Below are positions 46,650-59,343 of a DNA stretch of 64,000 nucleotides, piece by piece. This DNA is from Corylus avellana (taxonomy: Eukaryota; Streptophyta; Magnoliopsida; Fagales; Betulaceae): positions 12,911,629 to 12,975,628 of the forward strand of contig NC_081546.1 in NCBI RefSeq assembly GCF_901000735.1, read 5' to 3'. Under the pieces are notes generated by a model. The model was not told the DNA's origin and did no database searches. It saw only the letters and a program-made list of their open reading frames with translations. The translations under genes and the position numbers were made by a program. Position 1 is the first letter of the stretch; the number at the start of each line of letters is the position of its first letter.

Positions 46650-47231
46650 TCAATATCCATGTCAACGCTAGTATCTTTCTATTTTAATTTCTTTTTTTAT
46701 TATTATGCTCAATAGAGCCCTTATATCGATCGCACTCAATGGATTTTGTATTATCTACAATTATTAATCTGATCCACTCAATTTTGCATTAGTCTGATCC
46801 AGTATGATAAGATCAATCGATCGATCCTAGTTGAAAAAATACGAGGATCGTGTTCTACCTCTAATCACCAAATAAACATTATGAAACTAAGCCATTTAGT
46901 AAAATAAAGCATCCACAGCGAAATTAAAAAATCATCACAAACACAACACAAAGTTTGTTTACAAAGTGAAAAACCTTTTGAACCAATCAAATATAAAAAC
47001 CACTACGAGGCAACTAAAACCAAGAAATCACAATATGAATATTTAGAGTTATAGACTAGATGATACTCACAACCCTAGAGGACCACTATACTTAGTAAGA
47101 ACAACAAGCTCCTAGCTTGTTTCCATCCTGACCATCTTCATTGAGTGCATCTCCTCACCGATCATTCAGTAGATTTCTTTTCATAAAGTGACCAAACAAT
47201 AATCTTTGTGTAGTGGAACGAAAATGAACAA
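46650..47231. other. Left flank of the hAT element, repeat-like
   Basis: No ORF of note. The sequence resumes right of the hAT element at 51945, so both pieces probably belong to one older repeat. It contains CGATCGATCC near 46818. Confidence 0.4.
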
Positions 47232-50200
47232 CTAGGGCTGGCAATTTTGACACGACCCGTGAACCCGACATGAACACGACATGAAAAAACAGGTATTGGG
47301 TTTGGATTTATCAGGTTCAGGTAGTAATCGGGTCTACCCGATTAAGACCAGGTAATTTCATGTCTGGTGGGTCAACCTGCTAGACCCTTTTTTTTTTTTC
47401 TTTTTTTTTTTCCTTCAGGATAAGGCAGAGGCACTCAGTATTTAGTAAACCTAAAGGCTAAACCGCGCCTTTACAAGTCTGCCTCTCTCACTCGTCACTC
47501 TCTGCTTGCTCTCTCAACTTCTCAAGTGACAGTTTCGGTCTCTCACTCTCCCGACTCTCTCTCTCGAGTCTCGGCTCTCTCTCCTTGGGTCTCCCTCCTC
47601 GCCGTCGCCGTTAGGCGTTAGCAAGGCATCCTCACCGTCGCCATCAGCCACGCCTCCTCGCCATCAGCCGTGCCTCTCTATCTCTGGTATGGCAGTATGT
47701 CTCTTACTCTCTCTAGTCTCTATCTCTGGACTCTGATTTTGGGTATCATATATTCATATTCTATGAATCTGTTTGTGTATTGCGGTATTGCCCTGATTTC
47801 ATACAATATAGTGGGGCAAATTATATCTGTTTTCAATGTATGCTAATTGGTACTTGCACAATTCAGTTTTGAAGGCATAGGCATCCAACTTGTCTTTTCT
47901 GAAAGCTGATACAAGATGAATTTAAGCCCCTGAAAATATACTCTAGTTTCTTCAATTGCTTTCTTTAGACAAGAAAACAATATATATATATATATATATG
48001 ATTCTCAACACCCGAAATAAAACTCATCCTGTACAATAATAAAATAATATGCTTATACAAAAAGGGGTATATTTTTTTTTTTCTTTTTGATAAATAATAA
48101 TATGTTAAAGAAAAACCAGTAGGGGTATATCACCAATAAAAAAAACAAGAAATACGAAAGTAGATAGGGGTATATCACCAATACAAGAGACAAGAAATAC
48201 TAAAATGTTGGCCGGAGAAATATCATTTTCAATTATGCATATGATTTGGAAACTTGTTTTTATCATGTGGCTGGTTAATTAGTTTGGAGAGCATATAGAT
48301 CCTAAATTTCTACCCTTAAACTATTGGAATTGGGGATCTTAATCCATAGGTAGAAGGATATGTAATTAGCATTTTATAGATTGGACAGCCTTTGTTAATT
48401 AAACTTTAGAATTTTATTTCACTTAGCTATATATGGCTTTGGATTGTTTGCATAAGTGGGCATACAGAGAATTTTATTTCACTTAGAATTTATTTCATTT
48501 AGAATTTGCCTAAGTGGGCATACAGAGAATTTGTTTGCTTTGGATTACTTTATTTCACTTAGAATTTTATTTCACTTAGCTATATATGGCTTTTAATTTA
48601 TTCTTAAATATTCAATTTATAGTTATTAGCATATAGTCATATACTTTAACTAATGATTATGTGTGTAGATGAATATTGAACAAGTAGTTCAAGATGCATT
48701 CGACATTGACGACGATGTAGTCGAATTACATTCACTACAAGATGACTTTGTTTCTGTTGGGACTGGGAGTAACAAAAAGGGAAAGAAGTGGAGGAAGACC
48801 TCAACTGTTTGGCAATTTTATGATGTCATTCCTAATGCTGGTCCAAATGACCCAGAGGTATGGGCAAAATGCAAGACATGTGGTAATAAATACAAGGCTC
48901 GAAGTTCATATAGAATTGGGAATTTGAGAAAGCACATTCAAGTTTGCAGGGAGGGCAAACACTCGTGATGTTGGGAAGATGCACTTAACTGGGAAATAAG
49001 GATCTTTGTCAGTAAGTGACTCTAAATTTGATCCAAAAATATATAGAGAATTGTTGGTTGCTTTGATTATTAAGCATGATTTGCCTTTTTCATTTGTTGA
49101 ATATAATGGTGTAAGACAATTACATCAGTACTTGCGTGGTGATGTGCCATCTATATCTAAAAATACTGCTAAGGCAGATTTGGTTAAGATGCATATGAGG
49201 GAGAAAGAAAGGATTAAATCTATGTTGCATGTTTGTCCTAGGAGGATTTGTTTAACATCTGATATGTGGACTTCTTTGACAATTAATGGGTATATGTGCC
49301 TTACTACACATTTTATTAACAAAGATTGGGTATTAAGTAAAAGGGTGTTAAACTTTTCATTTATGCCCCCACCACATGGTGGTGTTTCTTTGAAAGAAAA
49401 GATATATGATTTGCTACAAGAGTGGGGGATTGAGAACAAAATTTTCACTATAACATTGGACAATGCTTCTGCCAATGATCGTTGTGTTGAATTATTAAAG
49501 CAAACACTAAACATTAAGAAAGCCGTCCTTTGTGAATGTGAGTTCTTTCATATGAGTTGTTGTGCTCATATTCTTAATTTGATTGTGCAAGAAGGATTAA
49601 AAGAAATCGATGATGCTATCGAAAATGTTCGAGATAGCGTGAAGTATGTTAAGGGATCACAAGGGCGAAAACAAAAATTTCTTCATGCGGTAAATCAAAT
49701 GTAATTGGACAGTCATAAGGGGTTAAAACAAGATGTGCTAACCAGATGGAATTCTACCTATCTTATGCTTGAGAGTGTTATTCACTATTTGAGTATTTTT
49801 AGTTATTTGGAGATGACTGATTCAAACTATAAGCCGCATTGTCCTACTGCACTTGAGTGGGAAAAGATGGGTGATATCAGTAGTTTCTTAGCTTGCTTTT
49901 ACGAAGCTACATATGTTTTTTCTGGTACTAAGTATCCTACTGCCAACTTATACTTTCCCGTAGTTACCATGATTTATGTATCCTTGAAGGAAGACCTTGT
50001 GAGTGAAGATGAGCATAAGAGATTAATGGCAACTCAAATTATCTCTAAATTTGAGAAATATTGGTTAGAATTCAGTGCAGTGTTGGCCATAGCAGTTATA
50101 TTAGATCCTCGTTACAAGCTTCACCTTGTAAATTATTACTATACGAAGATCTATGGAGTTATGGATTCTATACAGTTCGAGAATGTTAATGGGAAAATAA

Positions 50201-51944
50201 AGAACCTTTTTATGAAGTATAGTGTTTCTTGGCAAAACTATCTTGGCAAAAGGTAAATAATATCATTAATTTCTTATCTTGTTAGTAACTTAGTGTATAT
50301 ATATATATATTCTTAATTATTTATGTTTATATTCTCTCTGTTTCATGTAAGACTATTTAGCATTTGTTGGAGATGATATTAATTTCCAAAAGAATCAATT
50401 GGACATCTATTTGGAGAAACCTAAGTCTGTGGATTTGGATGACACATTTGACATCCTTTCATTTTGGAAAGGAAATCAATTTCGCTATCCTGAAGTAGCT
50501 GCTATGGCTCGTGATGTTTTGAGTATTCTTGTTTCTACTGTTGCTTCGAAATCCACTTTCAGCACTGGTGGACGTGTGATTGATCAATATAGGAGCTCGC
50601 TCAAGCCTGATATTACTAAGGCATTAGTTTGCACTAGAGATTGGTTATATGAAGATGAATGTAATATTAGTTATTTGCATATTTAATTTCTTCGTTTACT
50701 TGTATTGTTTTTTTACTACACTATAATAAAATAACACTAATTCTTCTTATTTTTTGATATAGAACTCACACAAATGAAGTTAGACTTGGATGACAAAGAA
50801 GATGAGGTTTTGACAATTTCCTGTGACATTCCAAATTCATCTGGAGCACAATCTATTAATATTTCTTAAAATGATCATATTTGTAATGTTTTATAATTCA
50901 TATCTTTGGACTTTGATTACATGGGTGGATCATGGATGCCTTCATGGATCCTTCAAGACTTCAAGTGAAGTGGCATAATAGCCATTGGCCCATGGGAACC
51001 TAATTTGTATTTTGTAATGAATTATGAATCTAATATTGATGTAGTTTTGAGTTTTGTTTCTTTTGCTTTATTATTTTGTTTTTGTTAGTTTTTTTTTATT
51101 ATTATCTTTTTCTTTATTGCTATGATGGAAATGTTGAGACATTTTACCCCTCAATCTCATTCATATTTTGATCATTTTGAAATAGAAATTTTAGTTTTGT
51201 CCCTACTTAGACTTTATGCTTTATGACTTATGAGATATCGATGAGGGCCAAGTGGCTTACTAGTAACCAAGTGTCCAAGCCAACCCCTCGAGTAGGTCCA
51301 ACTTAATAGATTTTGAGGCCTAAGACAACAAATTTAGGTAAGGCCTTTTTTATATTTAAATATTTAATTAAATGATTTTAATTTAAAAAATTCTTCTTGC
51401 TTTTTGCCCTTAATTTTTTTTTTTTTTTTTTTTTTCAAATGATTTGCAAAATTCATCTCTGTTATGAGACATTTAATTTCAACATATTACAAGTATCGTA
51501 TTTTGTGTTAAAATATACATAATTCTTTTTTAGTGGAATGTAATTTAAGCAAAATTAAATTTCTTTATACTAAAAATTATTTTAATAAATGAACTTAGTC
51601 AATATGCTTGCTTGTTTTAAGTTTAGGTGAAATCATGAGTTTAGTAATTTCTTTTGGAGTACAATTACGGTCACTTTCCATTTTTTTTTCTTATCCTTTA
51701 TTAAAGCCTTCAATATCTTGGAACTCAATTTTTTGCATTGACTGTATTGATGTATTATTATAACAATTTTGATTTTATTTTTTTAATTTTATAGTTTAGG
51801 GTTTTAACGGGTCATGTCGGGTCATGTCTTCCCGATTAGACCCGATTATTTTAAACGGGTCGTGTTTGTGTATAGGCTAATCGTGTAATGGGTACCTGTG
51901 GATCGTAATCGGGTTGTGTCAGGTACCCATTTTGCCACCCCCAG
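47232..51944 (+). mobile_element. hAT-superfamily DNA transposon, decayed
   Basis: The ends CTAGGGCTGGCAA and, on the other strand, CTGGGGGTGGCAA match at 11 of 13 positions and are typical of plant hAT elements. The flanks ATGAACAA and AATAACAA are a possible 8-bp target duplication with two mismatches. Subterminal zones are rich in GGGTC/GACCC words, for example ACACGACCCG on the left and ACGGGTCGTGTTTG on the right. The interior holds a broken transposase (48669-50686) and degenerate direct repeats at 48121-48210 and 48420-48600. Confidence 0.85.
48669..50875 (+). pseudogene. hAT transposase (BED finger, RICESLEEPER-like), broken
   Basis: The ATG at 48669 opens a 99-residue segment with a BED zinc finger (WAKCKTCGNKYKA, then LRKHIQVC). 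The frame stops at 48966. The catalytic core follows at 49006-49704, with LTSDMWTSLTINGYMCLTTH and later CCAHILNLIVQEGL, then a TAA at 49702. 49705-50256 continues with KQDVLTRWNSTYLML. 50399-50686 is the C-terminal dimerisation region (FRYPEVAAMARDVLSI and STFSTGGRVIDQYRSSLKP). A further exon may cover 50762-50869. Some breaks could be introns (GT at 50253, AG before 50353), but the phases do not join cleanly and the stops at 48966 and 49702 are real, so I call it a pseudogene. Host-domesticated relatives exist (DAYSLEEPER), but terminal repeats and stops argue against domestication here. Confidence 0.85.
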
Positions 51945-52594
51945 AATAACAACCAATCAAGAGTAAAGGACAGCCCAAAGATTTATTCTTGTCTTCTCTT
52001 GAACAAATAACTCTCGAGACACAAAGGTCGAAGAGAACTTTCGAGACTTGCACAGAGAAAAATCTCTCAAAAAGTTTGTAATGAACAATGATAGGAAAAT
52101 CTTTTTATAGGGAAAACATTTTACTCTTCATGTCCTATGGGACTCATTTCTCATTAAGACAGGATGAACAAAACTTCACAGATCTTCAGATCTAGAAAAT
52201 CTATGTGTTAACGGGAAAGGAGTGTCGTCATGACGGGAAGAAAAAGTCTCATCCCCGTCACATGTCCCATCCTGACACTCCATCTAAAGAGAAAATGAGA
52301 AAATAGGGAGTCTAACATTGGTCTCGTTACATGCCCGTCCTGATGAGGTTCCAAACGAGGAAACAGTAGGTTCAGCTTTACTCCCGTTACATGCCCGTCC
52401 TGACGCGACTTTTATGAGAAAGCAGTAGCCTCAGCTTCAATCCCGTTATATTTCCATCCCGACGAGACTTTTGACAAGGAAATAGTAACCTCCCATTAGA
52501 TGCCCGTCTTGACGCGACTTTAGACGAGAAAACAGTAACTTTCAAGTTCAGTCTCGTTACATGCCTATCCTGATGGGGTTTGTGAGGGGAAAAC
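51945..52594. repeat. Repeat-like flank with a degenerate tandem array
   Basis: From about 52200 to 52590 a unit of roughly 60-65 bp recurs about five times. Its landmarks are TCCCGTTACATGCCCGTCCTGACG and GACGAGAAAACAGTA, with substitutions in each copy. There is no ORF. It is probably part of an old LTR element interrupted by the hAT transposon. Confidence 0.6.
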
Positions 52595-53883
52595 TGTAGT
52601 GACCCAGATAATTAACTAGGCTTAGGTAACTTAGTTAGAGGGATAATTTGGACTTGGGTCACTCGGAATAGGTGAAACTGCATTTTGGGAACTTCGGACT
52701 TTCTAATCGAACATTCGTAGGGGGACCACGCAAACGTATACCCGACAATAGTACACAAACTTACACTAGTTAATGCCCAAACGTACGATGTAGCCTTTAG
52801 TCCACTGGGTAAATAGTACACGAACGTTCGCCCCTATAATACCGAATGTTCGCCCCTATAATTAACAGTCCCTGTAGCGCTAACAACTTTTCCCACCTAT
52901 AAAAACCCCACCCCCACGCATCCCTTGAGCCCATTTTCGCCTTTGTGCCCTCTGGAGACTATGTGTGAGTGATTTTATGAGCTTTTGCTGCTTTTGTAGA
53001 AGGAGGAGAAGTTCTTGGAGGTTTTGCTTCAAGGAGTGAGCCTTTTACGGTTATGTTTTCCTTCATAGTAGTTATATTGCTATTCTAGACTAGCTTAGTT
53101 GTTGGTTTGGACTTTTAACTAGGTTATGTCTTTAATCTTGACTTAAGTTCGATTTGGCATTTTATTCTCGATAAGCATATTTTCATATGCATGGAAGCGT
53201 TGTTTTGGGATAGGAGGTGCTTGAAATCCTTTTGATAGCCTTAGGACTAATTTTGGAGGTTTAGTAGGATGTTTGGACCAAATGAGGTTCCACCTGAACC
53301 TTCTGGTTGAACGTTTGGCCAGGGGACCGAATGCTCGCCCAGAAGCGTTCCAAGGAAATGCCATTTGGGCCAGATGTTCTATAGCCACTGTTTTCACGTC
53401 TTAGGTTCGTTCCAATTTGGGCTTAGGACTAATAGTAGGTTTTGCACAGATTTGGAAAACCCGAAACCTTTGGAGGACCACTCAGAGAATTTACATGACC
53501 CAGGTGAGTTTTAACTCACATAATGCTCGCAATTTATTTTTCGCATTGCATGACTATTTTGTATACCAAAACATGCATATTTACAATTCTCACGATATAC
53601 ACATTCTTGCACCATGAACTCTATCATTTGTAAAAATGTGCTACTTAACAAGATGATGACATTGAGAATTGTAAGAGCATGCATGTAAAATACGGACAAG
53701 ACTAATTGCATTTTATGACATGGTATACCAATACATGTGGGATAATGGTCATGGGCTTACTATACATTTTAACTTTATGGTCAAACGTGTGTTATTATAT
53801 GAGCCTTATATCCAATGGTTACTCGTCACCAACACAGCCATTGCCTAGTGGTTGGTCACTACAAGATGTACACCACTAGTAGT
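52595..53883 (+). repeat. LTR-like repeat copy C (truncated by Athila-like element)
   Basis: It starts TGTAGTGACCC at 52595. The promoter zone has ACGAACGTTCGCCCC and CCGAATGTTCGCCCC near 52812-52850 and CCTATAAAAACCCC near 52898. The 3' part has CACTACAAGATG, the position at which copy A was also hit. It ends where the LTR at 53884 begins. Confidence 0.7.
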
Positions 53884-54915
53884 GTTGAGTGCCAAATATT
53901 GCATATTTGGGCCCCTTAATTTATGTTTTCTAAGCCTTTAGCTTTATTATTTTCTTATGTTTTTTGTTAGTTTCGGTGTCTTAGCGTTTTACAAGTTGTT
54001 AAGTAAAAAATGCGGCTTTAAGGTGAAAATTGCAAAGAAGCGAGAAAAATTGGAATTCTGGAAATGCGATCAAGCGCATGGCACCCACGCACCTGCGCTC
54101 GAGCGCATTACGGGAGCGCTCGAGCACACTCTCGCATACACCCAAGCAACCAGCACAGGAGCACTGTGCTAGGAGAAGACTTGATATTTGCACGAATGAG
54201 ATTGAGTGCACTCGTTCGACCTAACAACGCTGAAACCCTAGTTTTTTTATTATAAATATCATATTTTTTCTTTGTAAACATACGGAGGCGCGCTAGGGAC
54301 ACCATTCTTTGTCATTTTCGTGTTTTCTGAGCATTTTGTCACTTTGAACTCGAATTATGTTGTAAGTATTTGATTTAAATGAAGTTAATTAGTTTCTTTA
54401 TGATTCCTTTTGTCATAAGAGGCTAATTCTTTAACTAAGGTTGAAGATGAAGCCTCACCATTGATTTGTTTTATATTTCTCATGTGATTTGTATAACTCC
54501 GACCTTTAATGTAGTATATGTTTATTTCAATTCAATTATGTGAGAAAATTATGATTGATTGTTGTTTATAAATTTAGAAAACGTTGGATATTCGTTGTAT
54601 TTCATCAAACAGATACATCAAATCTTTTGATTGAAATTGGATATCCATTGTTTTTCGTTAGTCAAACGGATACATTGGATGCTTTGGTCTCAATTGGATA
54701 TTAGTNNNNNNNNNNNNNNNNNNNNNNNNNNNNNNNNNNNNNNNNNNNNNNNNNNNNNNNNNNNNNNNNNNNNNNNNNNNNNNNNNNNNNNNNNNNNNNN
54801 NNNNNAGTTACTATTTCATGTGGAAGTGTGTTTTGTTTTAAAGAGTGAGGGTGAAGCATGAATTTTCCGTTTGGTGATTTTAATGCTTCGCCTAGTTGTA
54901 GGACTCCAATACTCG
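53884..54915 (+). mobile_element. Truncated Athila-like element with assembly gap
   Basis: The LTR begins TGTTGAGTGCC at 53884. Its U3 contains TGCGCTCGAGCGCA and related motifs at 54066-54130, and TATAAATATC at about 54251. R-U5 from about 54290 matches the 4015 element. After the 100-N gap (54706-54805) the leader and the first about 19 codons of the same gag-like ORF appear from 54858 (MNFPFGDFNASPSC). The sequence leaves the family at about 54915, so the rest of the element is gone. Confidence 0.75.
54706..54805. other. Assembly gap of 100 N
   Basis: Placeholder gap inside the Athila-like element. The missing DNA should include the LTR end, primer-binding site and leader. Confidence 0.95.
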
Positions 54916-55744
54916 AGCAGAAAGTTCTCGTCAAAATACTAAGACGTGTGCTAGATCTTCTCAAAGTGTGCTTTAAACCCAAAATCCATGAAATTTCTTG
55001 TATCTTTATTAAAAACCTAAAAACACTAAAACAACACAAAATCAAACAAATTAAAATACTAATGAATTAACATATGCGAGTTAAACGGCTTGAATGTACA
55101 ACATTCGGCGCTTATCACTTACCTCGCACACTCGCTTGAGACTTCCGACATCACAAATCTCTGCTATAACGAAATATGACACATCGTTATGCGCATTACT
55201 AGAGAACTCCTACGAGTATGGTACTAAGACATATTTAGCAAAAAGTGTCGTTGAACCCTAATATTACACATTTGGAGCTAAGGGGCGAATGCTTTGCTTC
55301 CTGGTCGAACGCTCGGGCTTGAGAGCAAACGTTCGGCCAGTGAGTTAGGTGTCTTGGCCAAAACCTCTAAACTATGTTTTGAGGCTTCTATCCAAACTTG
55401 TAGCACCCCAGATTTTTAAAGTCTTATTTTAGAGATATTAAATTGATGCTATGATTATATTAATATTAGGTAATGGCATTTACTTTGAGGTTGAGATATT
55501 TATTGATGATATTAGGTAATAATATTTATTCTTGAGGAACTTATTAGATCTTATGAATATTATTGGAATGAATATTGATTTGAGGTTATTATATTATGAT
55601 GATGATTTTATATTGATTATTTTATTGGGAGATTTAAGAGATATGATAATTGATGATTGATTGGTATAATTTGGAGTATGATTGTAATAATTGGTGATAT
55701 AATAGGATAGTAAATGGTAGGTATAAGGATGGTAGAATAAGAAG

Positions 55745-55852
55745 GTAGAATAGTATAGGGTTGGTGAAATAGTATAGGGTTGGTGGAATAGTATAGGGTT
55801 GGTGAAATAGTATAGGGTTGGTGGAATAGTATAGGGTTGGTGAAATAGTATT
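55745..55852 (+). repeat. 19-bp tandem array in the LTR
   Basis: Five units of GAATAGTATAGGGTTGGTG, alternating between GAA and AAA at the start. The matching region of the 3' LTR (about 57635-57735) has a different order, with TAGAATAG variants. It lies about 20 bp upstream of the TATA box CCTATAAATAGAGC. Confidence 0.9.
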
Positions 55853-56639
55853 TGATTTTCTCCTATAAATAGAGCTCTTCTCCTTCAGAATTTTCACCAC
55901 TCATCTCCTCTCCCATCTCTTGCATATATTCTTCCTTCTTCCGCTTTTTACTCGGTCTTTCTTCTTTCTAAGAGTGTTTACTCAGAATAGAGAGAGAAAG
56001 GGCGAGACCAAGCGCTACAAGAAAGAAAGAACACAAGAGAAACCGAGAGTGAGATGGGAAATTTAAGAGAGCTGAAGAGGAAGAAAGAGAGTTTAGGCAA
56101 GAGAGAGAGAGAGAGAAAGTCAGTGAAGTGATTGTTATGGGTATGGACCAACTGCAGCAGAACGGGTTTCAAGTAATTACCTTTGATGATCCATTCATGT
56201 AATCCACTGTAAGTATTCTTACTTACTGAGTATGATATTGATATCTAATAATACGGATTTTTGTGGTTTTATAACTTGTCTAGCATTTTGATATATATGA
56301 TTCAACAATGATTTATATTGTCGGAAATCAATTGACTCACTACTTCACAGTTTTTTTGTAGTGCTTGCAGGAATGGAAAATCAAGGTAATTATGCAGTTG
56401 TGATTAGAGATTCATATTGAGATGTACAGAGAATCCAAGTTGGTTAAGTTTTGTCTAGAGTTTAGACTGTCGGATAGATTTGTATAAATGCCTTGTACGA
56501 CATAGCTTTGGGTATTTTTGTATAAAGAAAAGTATTTTAACAGTATTTTTTGTATTGATAATTACAGTTTTTCCGCTATATGAGATCAGATCGTTACAAA
56601 AATGGTATCAGAGCCACCTAGTAACGCCAGGTCATGTGG

Positions 56640-56890
56640 TATTGAAGCACTGCATGACGTGACCCGGTCCCATATTGGGAAGATGAGAAGAAGCCCACAT
56701 TGAGTGGGTAGTTTATAGAGATAGTCATGGGTGCTAAGTCCCACATTGCCTAGTTACTAGGTGAAACTGGGCTTTATAATGAATTATAGGGAAGCTCCAA
56801 ATTGACTAGTCCTTTTGGGGTAATAGCGCAGATGTGGCTAGCGCTTTTCCCTTGGATGTTAAAAATGGTATCAGAGCATTACCCAGCCTG
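56640..56890 (+). repeat. TRIM-LTR-like insert with a second primer-binding-site-like box
   Basis: The sequence TCCCATATTGGGAAGATGAG through TAGCGCTTTTCC matches, in the opposite orientation, the terminal repeats of the TRIM-like element at 25664-26105. It ends with AAAATGGTATCAGAGCATT at about 56865, equivalent to the TRIM primer site. Confidence 0.75.
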
Positions 56891-59131
56891 AGATGGTGGG
56901 AGTGTGCACAAGCCTATGAGGGTCGCTAGTGGACACACGTTGGTGATGCCAAAAGTGGGTTATATTATAATGGTGTCAGTTAAGACACAATGAAATGTAT
57001 AAGGACCAAAAGCTAAGGGCCGAGAATGAAGAAATTCCCTGAGGATTGCCAACGGTGACACTGGTGCCCAAGAAGAGTGCTTGTAGAGTCTCACATCGCC
57101 TGGGTATGGAATATGTTATGATATTTATTTATGAACAGATTGAATTTAAAAAATTTTATAGTAACTTGAGTAAGTTATGGTTCAAGTATGATTTGTTTTA
57201 ATTTGGGTTGCTCAATTTGAAGATAGGTGGTAATTTATGGGCTTTAATTTCGATGACGAAATTCTAATAAGGAGGGAAGATTGTAGCACCCCAGATTTTT
57301 AAAGTCTTATTTTAGAGATATTAAATTGATGCTATGATTATATCAATATTAATATTAGGTAATGGCATTTACTTTGAGGTTGAGATATTTATTGATGATA
57401 TTAGGTAATAATATTTATTCTTGAGGAACTTATTAGATCTTATGAATATTATTGGAATGAATATTGATTTGAGGTTATTATATCATGATGATGATTTTAT
57501 ATTGATTATTTTATTGGGGGATTTAAGAGATATGATAATTGATGATTGATTGGTATAATTTGGAGTATGATTGTAATAATTGGTGATATAATAGGATAGT
57601 AAATGGTAGGTATAAGGATGGTAGAATAAGAAGGTAGAATAGTATAGGTAGAATAGTATAGGGTTGGTAGAATAGTATAGGGTTGGTAGAATAGTATAGG
57701 GTTGGTGAAATAGTATAGGGTTGGTGAAATAGTATTTGATTTTCTCCTATAAATAGAGCTCTTCTCCTTCACAATTTTCACCACTCATCTCCTCTCCCAT
57801 CTCTTGCATATATTCTTCCTTCTTCCGCTTTTTACTCGGTCTTTCTTCTTAAGAAAGAACACAAGAGAAACCGAGAGTGAGATGGGAAATTTAAGACAGA
57901 GAGCTGAAGAGGAAGAAAGAGAATTTAGGCGAGAGAGAGAGAGAGAGAGAAAGTCAGTGAAGGGATTGTTATGGGTATGGACCAACTGCAGCAGAACGGG
58001 GTTCAAGTAATTACCTTTGATGATCCATTCATGTAATCCACTGTAAGTATTCTTACTTACTGAGTATGATATTGATATCCAATAATACGGATTTTTGTGA
58101 TTTTATAACTTGTCTAGCATTTTGCTATATATGATTCAACAATGATTTATATTGTCGGAAATCAATTGACTCACTACTTCACAGTTTTTTTTGTAGTGCT
58201 TGCAGGAATGGAAAATCAAGGTAATTATGCAGTTGTGATTAGAGATTCATATTGAGATGTACAGAGATTCCAAATTGGTTAAGTTTTGTCTAGAGTTTAG
58301 ACTGTCGGATAGATTTGTATAAATGCCTTGTACGACATAGCTTTGGGTATTTTTGTATAAAGAAAAGTATTTTAACAGTATTTTTTTTGTATTGATAATT
58401 ACAGTTTTCCGCTATATGAGATCTGAGATCGTTACAAAACTAATGGTTGATATATCTCATCCTAGGCTACTAAGTAGGCACATGCAAAGTACAAATCATG
58501 TTATCATGCAACTCAAAGCGATAAAAGTAGGGTTTAAAGCTCTTTCAAAACATACTTGGCTCTTGTAAAGAAAAAGGTGTGAGGGCTTGTCAAAACATCT
58601 TTAAACTTGAAATACTATTAACAACAATAAAAAGACCATGGAATGGGTAAGGAGATTACCTTAGAAGATGGCAAAAACACCAAACTTTCTTCCTTCTCTC
58701 TCTCCAAGTCACTTCTCACACTAGGGTTAGGGTTTCTCTGAGGTTAAGGGAAGCTGAGGGTCGAAGGCATGGCTTATATAGGAGGTTGGGGCGTGCCTTG
58801 CACTGAAAAAATGGAGAATGGGTTAAAACTGCTTTTCAAGGTATCAGCAAATGTTTGGGTACTATTACACGTTGGATAAAAGAGTTCAGGCGTACGTTCT
58901 AAGGTATTGCCCACTTGGTCAAAGACTAGTCAACAAATGTTCGTGTGGTCCCTAGCAAACGTTCAGTTAGAGAGTGGGATTTCTAGATTTGGCTTGGAAA
59001 CTTCTAAGATATGGGCTACTCATAAGGGTTTTAGGTCTTTTTGTTTTAGAACTATGTTTTATGAAAGCATTAACTGTTTTCATAGTGAGTCATTAATCTT
59101 TTAAAACGAGTGTTTTTATTGGGGTATTACA

Positions 59132-59343
59132 CAACTACACCATGAAAATTCACCATGGATCATAGTCACCAAGGCAACATTCAATCCATGAATTAAATTC
59201 ATGCTTGGTATGTCGAATTGCCTTAATTATGTGCCAAACACATAATTGACCTTTATGTGGTATTTTGGTTTTTCAACCATGGCACCACGCTTTGTATGAT
59301 TTTTCAATCATCACAATAACCTACAAACAATCAAATGATTTAA
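59132..59343. other. Repeat-like flank
   Basis: No gene. The sequence appears to continue on the other side of the small LTR element at 60828 and carries many CCATGG/ATTAAATT-type short inverted words. Confidence 0.35.

Larger units (their letters stand above)
55399..58436 (+). mobile_element. Non-autonomous LTR retrotransposon (LARD-like), target duplication AAACT
   Basis: LTRs at 55399-56598 and 57282-58436 start TGTAGCACCCC and end CGTTACA. AAACT flanks both ends (55394-55398 and 58437-58441). The primer-binding site TGGTATCAGAGCC starts at 56603, and AAGGAGGGAAGA precedes the right LTR. The internal region is only 683 bp and has no coding potential. It contains a TRIM-LTR-like segment (56640-56870) ending in a second TGGTATCAGAGC. 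LTRs differ mainly by an indel of about 50 bp near 55970 and by rearrangement of a 19-bp tandem array. Confidence 0.93.
54916..59131 (-). repeat. LTR-like repeat copy D (minus strand, split by a 3 kb element)
   Basis: On the minus strand it starts TGTAATACCCC at 59131, runs to 58437, and resumes from 55398 down to about 54916. The complement of 55128-55200 matches the GGAAGACTCGAGCAAGCG block of copy A. Motifs of the AACGTTCG type and GGGACCACACG lie near 58930-58970. The inner border with the truncated gag at 54915 is approximate. Confidence 0.6.

Noticed and set aside
48669..50686. A domesticated hAT transposase host gene
   Set aside because: Still flanked by hAT-type inverted repeats and broken by stops; no sign of a preserved frame.
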